A stretch of DNA of 64,000 nt from Welwitschia mirabilis (lineage: Eukaryota; Gnetophyta; Gnetopsida; Welwitschiales), in NCBI GenBank assembly GCA_051453625.1, contig JBOZIK010000001.1:179554569-179618568 (forward strand). The letters are read 5' to 3'. Below the pieces are notes generated by a model. The model did not search any database. It saw nothing but the letters and a program-made list of their open reading frames with translations, and had not been told where the DNA came from. Of the stretch, positions 1 to 10,049 are shown one piece after another. Within the stretch, counting starts at the first letter, position 1. Every line of letters begins with the position of its first letter. The translations under genes and the position numbers were made by a program.

Positions 1-768
1 TACCTTTCCCTCCTTTACTTCTAAACCATCTTTTTGTACTTAATATGCTTATGATGGAAGCTTAAAGGTAGGAGGTCTATCTAGTAGTTGCAAAAAGGGG
101 TTTCCCTAGTGTTAGGCTATGTCTCTTCCATTGAGGTGCTGTTAGTTTATTATAAGTGGATGTAAAGTTATTTCTATTAATGCAAATACTATTTTCATTC
201 CAATTCTGTGAATGTCTTTTGTGGTTTAAGTTAGTCATAATTAAGTGACAGTCTTATGATTTATTTAGATCATGAAGGAAACCTTTATTAAGGTTGACCT
301 TGATTAGTAGTAAGTTTTCATTGCATTTCCATTTCATTTCATATTACATATTTCATATTCTACTTAGTAGATCTCATAGTTTATATTGATTAAGAATTAG
401 TAAATACTCTTCTTGATTAATATAAATTATAGAAAAGATAGTCTTTGTGATAAAAATGCTAGAAGTTAGTCCTTGCGATAGAAGAATTAGAAACCAAATG
501 AATCTATTTCATTTCCATTTTATTCACTTGTATTTCATCTCAATTCACTTGTATTGCATTTACTTTATTATTTACTCATAGTCAATAAAAGATAAAAAAT
601 TAAAAACTACCTTTGGAAATCAATTCTCTAACTCTGAGCCTAGTTCCTTCATTGGGATTACGACATTTGGGTGAACTCCTGTCTATACTAGCATGTGTTT
701 TCTATAAGTTATATGATTTATATATTTGCCTAAAGGACTCCAATATTGCATAATTTCACACTGTAACA
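1..768 (+). repeat. 5' LTR (R-U5 and part of U3 lost) of element F
   Basis: This stretch is homologous to 7941-8595 and 8717-9481, so three copies of the same LTR lie in the window. The window edge cuts it just after the TATA box seen in the other copies. It ends in TGTAACA, directly followed two bases later by a decayed tRNA-Asp primer-binding site, which fixes it as a 5' LTR. It contains no open frame of note. Confidence 0.85.
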
Positions 769-770
769 TT

Positions 771-790
771 TTAGTGCCATTGCCGAGGAA
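771..790 (+). other. Primer-binding site, tRNA-Asp type, of element F
   Basis: The sequence TAGTGCCATTGCCGAGGAA sits two to three bases after the LTR end. The complement of the plant tRNA-Asp(GUC) 3' end begins TGGCGCCGTTGCCGGGGA. Every mismatch is a G-to-A or C-to-T transition, so this is a decayed copy of the PBS type used by Athila/Tat gypsy elements. The family knowledge is from memory; the alignment is by eye. Confidence 0.85.
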
Positions 791-1478
791 GGCCATAAAG
801 AGCTAAGAGGATTATCATTAACTAGATAAGTACCTTAAATCTTTTTGCTCATGTTATTTATTTGAATTAATGATATATTTCTAGCATAATTTAAGGTATA
901 TTTATTACTAAAAAATTTTGTTTTCTATAATTTCAAGAATCCTATTTTCCTCTCTGTCATCTAGATGGCATAGGATATGATAGTTCTAAAATTTTAAATT
1001 TATTTTCTATTTTTGGTATTTTCATTTGATCATAGTTTAGTAATAAAGTATTGTTATCTTATCTATCATCCAAATGATAGTAGGGATGATATTCTTAATT
1101 TCTATAATATTTATTTTTATAGTTTTTAGAGTTCTGAAGTTTTTAGAGTTTAGTTTTTCTATGATCATCATTCCCCATGTTGTTCACATGACCAGGTGGA
1201 CAATGATCCATTACATTTGATTCTAGTGTTTGTTTACTATTTGTGCATACAAGAATACAAATAATTTTGATAGATAGACAAAAAGTAAGCCAATGGAAAA
1301 CTAGATTAACAGAAATAGCATTTGAATTCAAAATAAAAATCTAGGTATGCATAACACAGGTATGCAAATTTTGGAATTTTGTTTTCCTATTTTATAATTA
1401 GATTTTCTTTTCTTTTTATAGTTAATTAGCAATAATGATCTTGCATATTTTGGGTGTTAAGAAATAGTATTTTTAAAT
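791..1478 (+). other. Leader (5' untranslated region) of element F
   Basis: AT-rich non-coding stretch between the PBS and the first plausible start codon. It contains two copies of the palindromic motif (955-983 and 1053-1090) and a weaker related one near 1165-1215. The leader of element E (60670-61297) has the same organisation. Confidence 0.6.
1053..1090 (+). repeat. Palindromic hairpin motif, leader copy of element F
   Basis: CTATCAT at 1063-1069 and ATGATAG at 1074-1080 are perfect 7-base arms around a CCAA loop. Beyond two mismatches the stem continues outward for about eight more pairs including G-T wobbles. A weaker copy is at 955-983. Confidence 0.7.
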
Positions 1479-3330
1479 GATGAATCATCTAAGAGAAGAA
1501 CCTTACTCTTCATTGCGTACCTATCTTCCTAACTATCTTGAATCTAAACTTTCTTATTCCATTCTTCTCACTTACTTCAACAAGTCATAATATAAAAATT
1601 TTTGCAGAACTTCTTTCTAAAAGGAAAAGAAACTTGCAAAATGATGAGAACATTAGTAAAGAAAAACTTTGAGAAATCTTTGTTGAAAGAGGGAGACCAT
1701 CACAAAATCATATTGAAAATAGGAATTGGGCCCCTTCTTCTTTTTAACCTACTTATTCTTTCTCCTCATATTTTCAAACCTCATATCAATATAATGATGA
1801 AGATTTACCATATTTTAGGTATTTTACCTCATTTAGATAAACTTTTAACAATCATCTTCTTTAATCCCAATCATTTTCCATGCATTACTATAAAGAAGAT
1901 CCATCTTCCATTAGTTACTATGAAGAAGAAAAATATCCATTAAGAGAAATGATTAGTGAAATGATAAAAAAACTAAGAAAACACCAATAAGAACTTGGAG
2001 AAATTAGTTAAAAACTTGTAATAATCTCTTTTGCATATTCAAGGATCTTTTAAACAACGTCCTTACAACTATCCTACTCCATCCTATCTTGAGGAAAATG
2101 AAGAAAATTTAGAAATCACTAATGATAATGATTCCTGTTTTCAACTTGAAAATGAAATTATGAATCAAACTTCAACATCCTACTTATTAGGAGATAAACA
2201 AAAAAGAGATAATGATAACACAACTCAACATTTCAACAATTGGGATGAATATGATCACCTATTAGAGGATGATATTAAGATATTAGATTATAACCCTGCC
2301 ATTCATTTATTGTTAGATAATCAAGATGAGAAATCCAATCATAAAAATATTAAAAAACTTTCAATCAAAGATGAAGATTATGCTCTTATATCTCTTGATA
2401 ATCTTTTTGATGAATTCAATCAGTTAGAGAATGAAAGTAATCTTCAACAAGAAAAGGAAGATATAGTCACAACCAATGATGAGAAAAGTGCAGAAATAGT
2501 CCAACCAATTAATGACATGAATATTAGTAAAGAAATTGAAATCAATAAAGGATCCATAGAGATTCATTCTAACTTTATAGAGAATAGAATTGTTCATTCT
2601 ACTTATATTTCTACATTCTCTCCATCTATGTCTTCATGTATAATTTCAAATTACATCCTTCTCTTTACTTCTCCTTCCAGTTCTATTTCCACCTTCACAT
2701 TACCTCATAACCTTGATAATAATAATCTTTCTCCATCTCTTCCAATTACACCTTCATATAATTCTCAAGGCCATGTTCCTTTCTTAACTCTTATAACACC
2801 CATCACTTCAAAGAGTCTATTTTTTTTGTCTTTTAATATCTTTCTTTTAAACATTCATGTGATTCTTAAACTAGTATTCATTCTTTTTCTGCCAAGTTCA
2901 CTTTACCTTATGATTTTAATGGTTTTTCTTTTTAAAAGTTTGACTTGAAATATCTTGGAATTTTAGAGTGGGAAAAGCCTTATCTTTTTAATGATAATCC
3001 ATGCTTTTAATTAAATCTTAAGGAGCTTCTCAATATTATTATACATTTTTAAAAGCCCTTAAAGATTCCTTGGATCTGTTCTATGTGTATTACCTTGAAT
3101 GAATTATATAATGATACTCATTCTTTACACTATTATCATAAGAGATTATTTATTAATAAAATCTATCACTTTGTTATCTCTTATTTCGATTTTAAAAATT
3201 ATGCCATCAAAGTTTTATAATTTTACTTTTTCTATTTCCAATTGATTTTACTCCAAAATGATTGCATACCTTTTATGTTTTATCAATTGGTTTCTATTTG
3301 ATTTGGCCCTTATTTTTCCAAAAAGTACAA
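1479..3330 (+). pseudogene. Broken ORF of element F, no recognised family
   Basis: A protein-like stretch that changes frame at least three times. It starts plausibly at the ATG at 1479 (MMNHLREEPYSS), continues in another frame around 1680-2010 with Ser/Tyr/Gln-rich sequence (YFQTSYQYNDEDLPYF), then as the longest intact piece at 2031-2820 (of the open frame ending at 2948), rich in Asp, Glu and Asn (EENEENLEITNDND), then in the second frame again from about 2891 (KFTLPYDFNGFS, LEWEKPYLFNDNPC) to about 3330. Several stops are TAA or TAG where CAA or CAG would fit. I see no zinc knuckle, protease, RT or integrase motif, so it is not a normal gag-pol. It occupies the place where related element E has gag and protease. 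The tail of the 2031 frame (after residue 265) is probably a frameshifted shadow. A capsid-like or structural role for the element is conceivable but unsupported. Confidence 0.55.
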
Positions 3331-3339
3331 TACTTAAGT

Positions 3340-3960
3340 GCATTTTTTACATAACTAGTTGAACTTCTCAATGATTAGGTTCTTATATTTTAAAAAACAT
3401 ACATTTTAAATGACTTTTTTAAAACTTTTAACTTGAACACCTGGGAAATTTAGAAGTTAATGGAAAAAAAGTTAAGAATCATTAAAATATCTATTGATTA
3501 ACCTTAAACATGATAGAAGCACTTATGTTAGAATTTTTCCCCTGCCATTATCTAAATTCTTATTTAGCTAATTCTTTTGATAAATGTCATGCTATCACTT
3601 AAACATCTTTAACTTGATTAATTTTTTACTTTATGAAGTTACTATGATTAGTAAATATTTTACTTGGGTATTTTAAATGATAATAATAGTTTCAACTAAT
3701 TTTCATACATTCATATGTTTATAAACTTCATTTTAAAGGAATATGTCTTAATTGTTTTATTTTAATTCAATGGTATGAGTAAATAGTTATTTTAGCATGA
3801 TCTTCCTTGTTATTTATCTCCTTACTTCACTTTTATCCTTATGGATACTTGATCATGTGGAATTTATGTATCAGAAAGAAAAAGAAAGAAAATAAAATAA
3901 AAGAAAAGAAATAAAGGTCATGCTCTTTTATGTTATATCTTATAACATGGCCCTGATGAT
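3340..3960 (+). repeat. Pre-3' internal region shared with element E
   Basis: No coding signal. Stretches at 3430-3680 and 3780-3960 match the reverse complement of 56150-56600 in element E, for example the purine-rich tract near 3870-3915 and the ACTTGGGTATTTT-type segment near 3665. It is part of the long non-coding region between coding sequence and 3' LTR in both elements. Confidence 0.6.
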
Positions 3961-6340
3961 GTCCTACTATAAGTGCACTAGGGCAAATATTCTTAAGAGG
4001 AATCTTTGCAGTGCAATATGATAATTGTGGAAACTCCACTGAAGGGTTAGTTAGCCATGGTGTGTGGCTTCTTACTCCTTTGATAGTGGTTGCACTCCCC
4101 TCATCATGGTAAAAATAAAAATTCAGTTATAGGCTACAAGATCAGTGGTGTCCCTGGTGTCATTATAGGCATTACTTATTTTCTAGACTTATTTTTTTAT
4201 TATTTATAGTACTTCCATAAGATCACTTTATTTCTTTGGATTCTAGTGTTGTTTTGAGATGATAGCTTGTAAGTTCTTGTTTCAATAGCTTTTCATCTTA
4301 TCATTTATTATCTAATAACATTAGACATACTTGAAATTATCATAATCATTGCCCATTCGAGTGGAACTTTATGAATTTTTACATTATGTCATGCATTCTT
4401 ATCAGCTGATTTTATGATTTCTTTCAAGGGACTTTAATAAGGATTAATTTTGGGTAGGTAAGAAACTCTTCTTCATGTTCCTAGTTGTCCATTTTCATTA
4501 TGTCTTTTCTTAGTTGTTTTGCTTGAGATTTTCAAAGTCATTATAATATCTTTTTCCACATCATAATTAGAACCTGATCATTTGGTTGCTCTCTAGTTGT
4601 CTTTTTATTTTCACTTATAAGTTTTATTTCTAAGGGTTTTTTTTTCTTTTTAGCACTTTCAATTGATGCATTTTTTTCACTTTGATTGATGTGATCTTTT
4701 TGTTTTAGGCTAATGGTTTTTCTGTATGCTTTTGTAGTTTCGCATAGATTGACTTGTAGGTTTTGAACACTCATGGATTTTAGGACACATTTGAGGAATA
4801 CTTCTACAGAATTACTTTCTTGTATTACATACATTCTTATGTCTCATAAGATTCTTTTACCATGCTCATGTGTTTTTGGACATTTCTTCACTTTTTACAT
4901 CTTTCTATTTTTTTTGCTAATTTTTTTACTAATTACTTGCAGTCAGATCTTTGTTGAAATTTTCTAATCTGTCCAAACAACTTGTTTTAATTTCTATCAT
5001 CTCACATCTGTCATTCCCATAATATAGGGGATGATAGTCATATGTTTTCCTTTATGCAATTCGGGACATCTTGCATTTCTTGTGGTGGGGGGCAGGATAG
5101 CTCTTCGAGTTTTCTTCTAATATGTCAAGAAAAAATTTATCATTTTTAAATTTTAAAGGATTACTNNNNNNNNNNNNNNNNNNNNNNNNNNNNNNNNNNN
5201 NNNNNNNNNNNNNNNNNNNNNNNNNNNNNNNNNNNNNNNNNNNNNNNNNNNNNNNNNNNNNNNNNGTCCTCATGATATTCTACCATAAGTACACCAAGGC
5301 AAATATTCCCAAGAGGGGCCTTTGGCAATGTGATATGGTAGCTGTGGAAAATCCACTAGGGGGTTAGTTGGCCATGCTGTGCGGGTCCTTACTCCTCTGA
5401 CAATGGTTACACTCCCTTCATCATGGTAAGAATAAAGTTGTATTTAGAGGCTATGAGATCAATGGTGTCCCTGGTGTCATCAAAGGCATTAATTATTTTC
5501 TAGACTTATTTTTATTTATTTGTAGTACTTCCACATGATTACTTTACTTTTCTGGATTCTAGTGTTATTTTAAGATGATAGCTTGTAAGTTCCTATTTTA
5601 ATAGCTTTTTATCTTACCATTTACTATTTGATAATATTAGATATACTTGACATCATCATAATCATTACCCATTTGAGTTTAACTTTATAAATTTTTACAT
5701 GATGTTATGCACTCTTATCAGGTGATTTTATGATTTTTTCTAAGGGACTTTTCTAGGGATGAATTTTAGGTAGGTAAGAAAATCTTCTTCGTGTTTCTAA
5801 TTGTCCATTTTCATTATTTTTTCTCTTATTTATTTTGTTTGGGATTTTTCAAAGTCATTATAGTATCTTTTTTCATATTATAATTAGGACCTACTCATTT
5901 GGTAACTCTCTAGTTGTTTGTTTATTTTCACTCATAGGTTTTCTTTATAAGGGCTGTTTTTCTTTTTCACACTATCTATTGATGCATTTCTTTCATTTTA
6001 ATTGATGTGATATTTTTGTTTTATGCTAACATTTTTTTCTATGTGGTTTTTTGGTTTTGCATACATCCACTTACAGATTTTGAACACTCATAGATTCTAC
6101 GAAAATTTAGAGGAATACTTCTAAGCATTTCTTTCTATATTTAATGCATAATTATAATCTCGTTAGTTTCTTTCTCTATGATTCTATTTTTAAAGATAAA
6201 TTCTTCACATTTTTATTTCTTCTGTTTTTTTGTGCCACTTTTCCAATACTTACTTGTTGTTAGATTTTTCCAATATTGTAGAAGAAAGCTCTCTAAAATA
6301 TTATAGTAAAAATCTATCATTTTTAAAGGATCATTTTGAG
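3961..6340 (+). repeat. 3' internal region of element F, present twice around a gap
   Basis: 3961-5165 and 5266-6340 are diverged direct copies separated by exactly 100 N (5166-5265). Both begin with a GTCCT...ATAAGTGCAC-type segment and contain the CCCTGGTGTCAT segment. The same unit occurs in reverse complement, again twice around a 100-N gap, at 53230-56170 in element E, where it lies just before the 3' LTR. It is non-coding: the frames inside it are short and not shared. Either a true tandem duplication or an assembly duplicate. Confidence 0.75.
5008..5037 (+). repeat. Palindromic hairpin motif, internal copy of element F
   Basis: CTGTCATTCCC (5008-5018) pairs with GGGGATGATAG (5027-5037) over 11 positions with two wobbles, around an 8-base AT loop. 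This is one of the best-preserved stems of the motif family. Confidence 0.7.
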
Positions 6341-6871
6341 CTTAGATGATACATATTTATGATGAGTTATTTAGACATGATTGCATATTACTTGAATATA
6401 TTTCATGGAATTTATTTAGTAGGAGCAGATAGCACACTCACTAATATTTCAATAAAGCTATGTTTTAGATCATTTAAAGGGAAAAAGAATGACATGATTA
6501 CTCCTATACTTTACCCTTGTAGAAAACATTAAAGAGATTTTTATGCATTATTCTTTAATATTATTACTATTTAAGCTTACATATTAGTTTCAACATTACC
6601 TTCTTAATTTATGCATACATATTATCATTTTTTAAAACTATAACTGTTACATTCATTGACTTGTTTATGTGTATGATATTTATTTAGACTATTGTAATGA
6701 ATTTAAGTATGGGGCTTATAGCTATAGTAGTAATCGTATTAATGAATCGTTTACATCTATTCCTACATGATAAATAGAACTCAAAATTCCATTTCTTTAT
6801 TTGATGATTATCTTAGTCAAATTAGCTCATAATCTAGTTGATCATTTACTTTGTTAGGGACTAATAAGGTT
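6341..6871 (+). other. Non-coding end of the internal region of element F
   Basis: No protein-like frame. It leads into the polypurine tract. Nothing else recognised. Confidence 0.4.
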
Positions 6872-6882
6872 AAGTAGAGGGA
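6872..6882 (+). other. Polypurine tract of element F
   Basis: AAGTAGAGGGA immediately precedes TATGTTGTGATG, where the TG at 6885 starts the 3' LTR. The following 70 bases align with the U3 start of element E (sense strand of 62831 downward), including AGGACATTT and AGGTTTAG blocks, which confirms the boundary. Confidence 0.7.
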
Positions 6883-7666
6883 TATGTTGTGATGCTAATT
6901 TGTAGGAATTTGATGGTGTATTTAGAGTACTTTTGTAGGACATTTATATAGGTTTAGATNNNNNNNNNNNNNNNNNNNNNNNNNNNNNNNNNNNNNNNNN
7001 NNNNNNNNNNNNNNNNNNNNNNNNNNNNNNNNNNNNNNNNNNNNNNNNNNNNNNNNNNNNNNNNNNNNNNNNNNNNNNNNNNNNNNNNNNNNNNNNNNNN
7101 NNNNNNNNNNNNNNNNNNNNNNNNNNNNNNNNNNNNNNNNNNNNNNNNNNNNNNNNNNNNNNNNNNNNNNNNNNNNNNNNNNNNNNNNNNNNNNNNNNNN
7201 NNNNNNNNNNNNNNNNNNNNNNNNNNNNNNNNNNNNNNNNNNNNNNNNNNNNNNNNNNNNNNNNNNNNNNNNNNNNNNNNNNNNNNNNNNNNNNNNNNNN
7301 NNNNNNNNNNNNNNNNNNNNNNNNNNNNNNNNNNNNNNNNNNNNNNNNNNNNNNNNNNNNNNNNNNNNNNNNNNNNNNNNNNNNNNNNNNNNNNNNNNNN
7401 NNNNNNNNNNNNNNNNNNNNNNNNNNNNNNNNNNNNNNNNNNNNNNNNNNNNNNNNNNNNNNNNNNNNNNNNNNNNNNNNNNNNNNNNNNNNNNNNNNNN
7501 NNNNNNNNNNNNNNNNNNNNNNNNNNNNNNNNNNNNNNNNNNNNNNNNNNNNNNNNNNNNNNNNNNNNNNNNNNNNNNNNNNNNNNNNNNNNNNNNNNNN
7601 NNNNNNNNNNNNNNNNNNNNNNNNNNACAAATACTGTGGCACTGAGAGTAGCACATGATAACAAGG

Positions 7667-7706
7667 CATCATCTCCTATGTCATCTAGACAACATTCAGG
7701 ATGATG
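7667..7706 (+). repeat. Palindromic hairpin motif, first U3 copy of element F
   Basis: CATCAT...ATGATG arms with additional CC/GG pairing flank a loop of about 25 bases. It lies about 230 bases upstream of the LTR TATA box. Confidence 0.55.
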
Positions 7707-7782
7707 GAATTGGTAACATGCAAGTACAACCCATGGAGCTAACAATATCACATGGGCACACAACCCAAAGGCAAAAAGGTGG

Positions 7783-7821
7783 TATCATCTCCTATGTCAT
7801 GTGGACGATAGATAGGATGAC
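7783..7821 (+). repeat. Palindromic hairpin motif, second U3 copy of element F
   Basis: TATCATCTCCTATGTC opposes GACGATAGATAGGATGA, giving an imperfect inverted repeat of about 17 bases per arm. It is about 110 bases upstream of the TATA box, a position compatible with an enhancer or with an RNA structure near the 3' end of the transcript. Confidence 0.6.
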
Positions 7822-7931
7822 AACTATTTTTACATGTCCACTAAAAATACTATTGTAAATAGTGTCAAGTGACCCATGTGAGCTGCTAGGATTTTTTTCA
7901 TCAATGTCTAGCTTGTGGTTCATTGTAAAAC

Positions 7932-7939
7932 TATAAATA
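7932..7939 (+). promoter_or_regulatory. TATA box of the element F LTR promoter
   Basis: TATAAATA followed by a pyrimidine-rich CCCTTTCCTCC stretch. The same box is at 8709-8716 in the duplicate, and the related element E has it on the minus strand at 52559-52566 and 62324-62331. Transcription would start some 30 bases downstream. Confidence 0.65.
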
Positions 7940-8708
7940 CCCTTTCCTCCTTCACTTTCAAACCATCGTTTTGTACTTGATATACTTATGACAGAAGCTT
8001 GAAGGTAGGAGGTTCATTTAGTAGCTGCAAAAAGGGGTTTCCTTGGTGTTAGATTGTGTCTCTTCCATTGAGGTATTATTATTCTATTATAAGTGGATGT
8101 GAAGTCCTTTTCATTAATACAAGTACTTTTTTCATTCCAATTATATGAATGTTCCTTATGGTTTAAGTTGGTCATAGTTAAGTAATAGTTCTATGATTTA
8201 TTTAGATAATGAGGGCAACCTTTATTAAGGTTGACCTTGGTTAGTAGTAATTTTTCATTGCATTTCCATTTTATTTCATATTGCATATTTTATATTCTAC
8301 CTAGTAGATTTCATATTTTATGTTGATTAAGAATTAATAAATACTCTGCTTGATTGATATTAATTATAGAAAGGATAGTATTTGTGACAGAAAGGCTAGA
8401 AGCTAGTCCTTTTAACAGAAGGATTAAAAACGAAGTGAATCTATTTCATTCACTTGCATTTCATCTCCATTCACTTGCATTACATTTACCTTATTATTAA
8501 TTTTCAGTCAATAAAAGATAAAAGACTAAAAACTACCTTTGGAAATCAATTCTCTAACTTTGATTCTAGTGCCTTTATTAGGATTACAACATTTANNNNN
8601 NNNNNNNNNNNNNNNNNNNNNNNNNNNNNNNNNNNNNNNNNNNNNNNNNNNNNNNNNNNNNNNNNNNNNNNNNNNNNNNNNNNNNNNNNNNNNNNTTCAT
8701 TATAAAAC

Positions 8709-8716
8709 TATAAATA
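8709..8716 (+). promoter_or_regulatory. TATA box, duplicate LTR copy
   Basis: Same TATAAATA box as at 7932, in the LTR copy that follows the 8596-8695 gap. Confidence 0.6.
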
Positions 8717-9481
8717 CCCTTCCCTCCTTTACTTCTAAATCATCTTTTATACTTGATATGCTTGTGACAGAAGCTTAAAGGCAAGAGGTCCATCTAATAG
8801 CTACAGAAAGGGATTTATTTAGTGTTAGGTTGTGTCTCTTTCATTAAGGTGTTGTTATTCTATTGTAAGTGAATGTAAAGTTCTTTTGAATCAATACAAA
8901 TACTTTTTTCATTTCAATTATGTAATGCCCCTTATAGTTTAAGTTGAGCTTAGTTAATGACAAGCTTGAATTTATTCAAATCATGAGGACAACCTTTGTT
9001 AAGGTTAACCTTCATTAGTAGTAGGTTTGAATTGCATTTCCATTTCATTTCATATTGCATGTTACATATTATACTTGGTAGATCTAATAGTTTATGTTGA
9101 TTAATAATTAGTAGATACTCTTCTTGATTAATATCAATTATAAAAAGGATAGTCTTTGTGATAGAAAGGCTAGAAGCTAGTATTTGTGACAGAAGGATTA
9201 GAAACCAAGTGAATCCATCTTAATTCCACTTTCATGCACTTGAATTTTATCTTCATTCACTTGCATTGCATTTGCTTTATTATTTACTTTTAGTTAGTAA
9301 AAAGGATAAAAGACCAAAACTACCTTTGGAAATCAATTGTCTAACTTTTAGCCTAGTGCCTTTGTTGGGTTTCTGACATTGGGGTGAACTCCTATCTATA
9401 CTAGCATGTGTTTTATATAAGTTATATGATTTACAGGTTTTTCTAAAAGACTTTAAGATTGCATAAATTCACATTGCAATA

Positions 9482-10049
9482 TATAGCTTAGACATCTTCA
9501 TATCTTTCAAAGTTCACATATCCAAAACATCTTAACATTCCATTTCTATCTCTTATTATCATGACATTAGAAACTTTCCCAACCTCTAAGAAGATTTTCT
9601 ACAAAGCTTATTCATCTACACTATAAAATCATTGAACTAAGATAAGGGTTTACAATTTATTCTAGTTATTTATTAGATCTCCTAGATTTATTGTAATTCT
9701 AATATTTATTATATTTGTGAAGTCTTCCTTTCATTTTTCATCCAAATTCTATAAATGTTAAATGGAATCTATAACAAGTCACATACAAATTTTCACACAT
9801 TATAATGTAAAAATATAACAATGATTTGTGGCCTTTTATCCAATTTTTAATTATTTTCTATCCTTATTTTTTTCCCATGGTATTAGAGTAGACAAGTTAC
9901 TTTTATTTGAAGTTTTTTCTTTCAATGGTAAATTCATGGCTATGGTGAGGTCTTTGTTCTAATGTATCACTTTATTCTTTGTTTGAAATTATGTGAAATT
10001 GTGCTTCTACTAATGGTGTACCTAAGCATTTTAATTTGCATGTCCTAAT
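9482..10049 (+). repeat. Possible Ty1/copia 5' fragment with initiator-Met PBS
   Basis: At 9878-9889 the sequence TGGTATTAGAGT follows CCCA. It matches the initiator tRNA-Met PBS TGGTATCAGAGC except for two C-to-T changes. Upstream bases would then be LTR and downstream a gag start (ATGGTAAATTCATGG at 9925), but no convincing gag follows before chromovirus sequence begins near 10050. Weakly supported. Confidence 0.35.

Larger units (their letters stand above)
6885..9481 (+). repeat. 3' LTR of element F, gapped and partly duplicated
   Basis: U3 starts at 6885 (TGTTGTGATG), is interrupted by 667 N (6960-7626), and continues through the TATA box at 7932 into R-U5. A 100-N gap (8596-8695) is followed by a second start of the same LTR at 8696. 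That copy runs to 9481, ending ATTGCAATA where the 5' LTR has CTGTAACA. There is no PBS after it, so it is a 3' LTR. True length is probably about 1.8 kb. The duplicate around the 100-N gap may be an assembly artefact. Confidence 0.8.

Noticed and set aside
4541-4834. 97-codon minus-strand frame in the element F 3' region
   Set aside because: It runs against the element's sense strand and is not kept open in the duplicate or in element E.
6922-7763. Three long minus-strand frames of about 240-270 codons
   Set aside because: They are almost entirely translated N. The same applies to frames across 29194-29335, 39201-39600, 51087-51450, 55695-56122 and 61453-61974.
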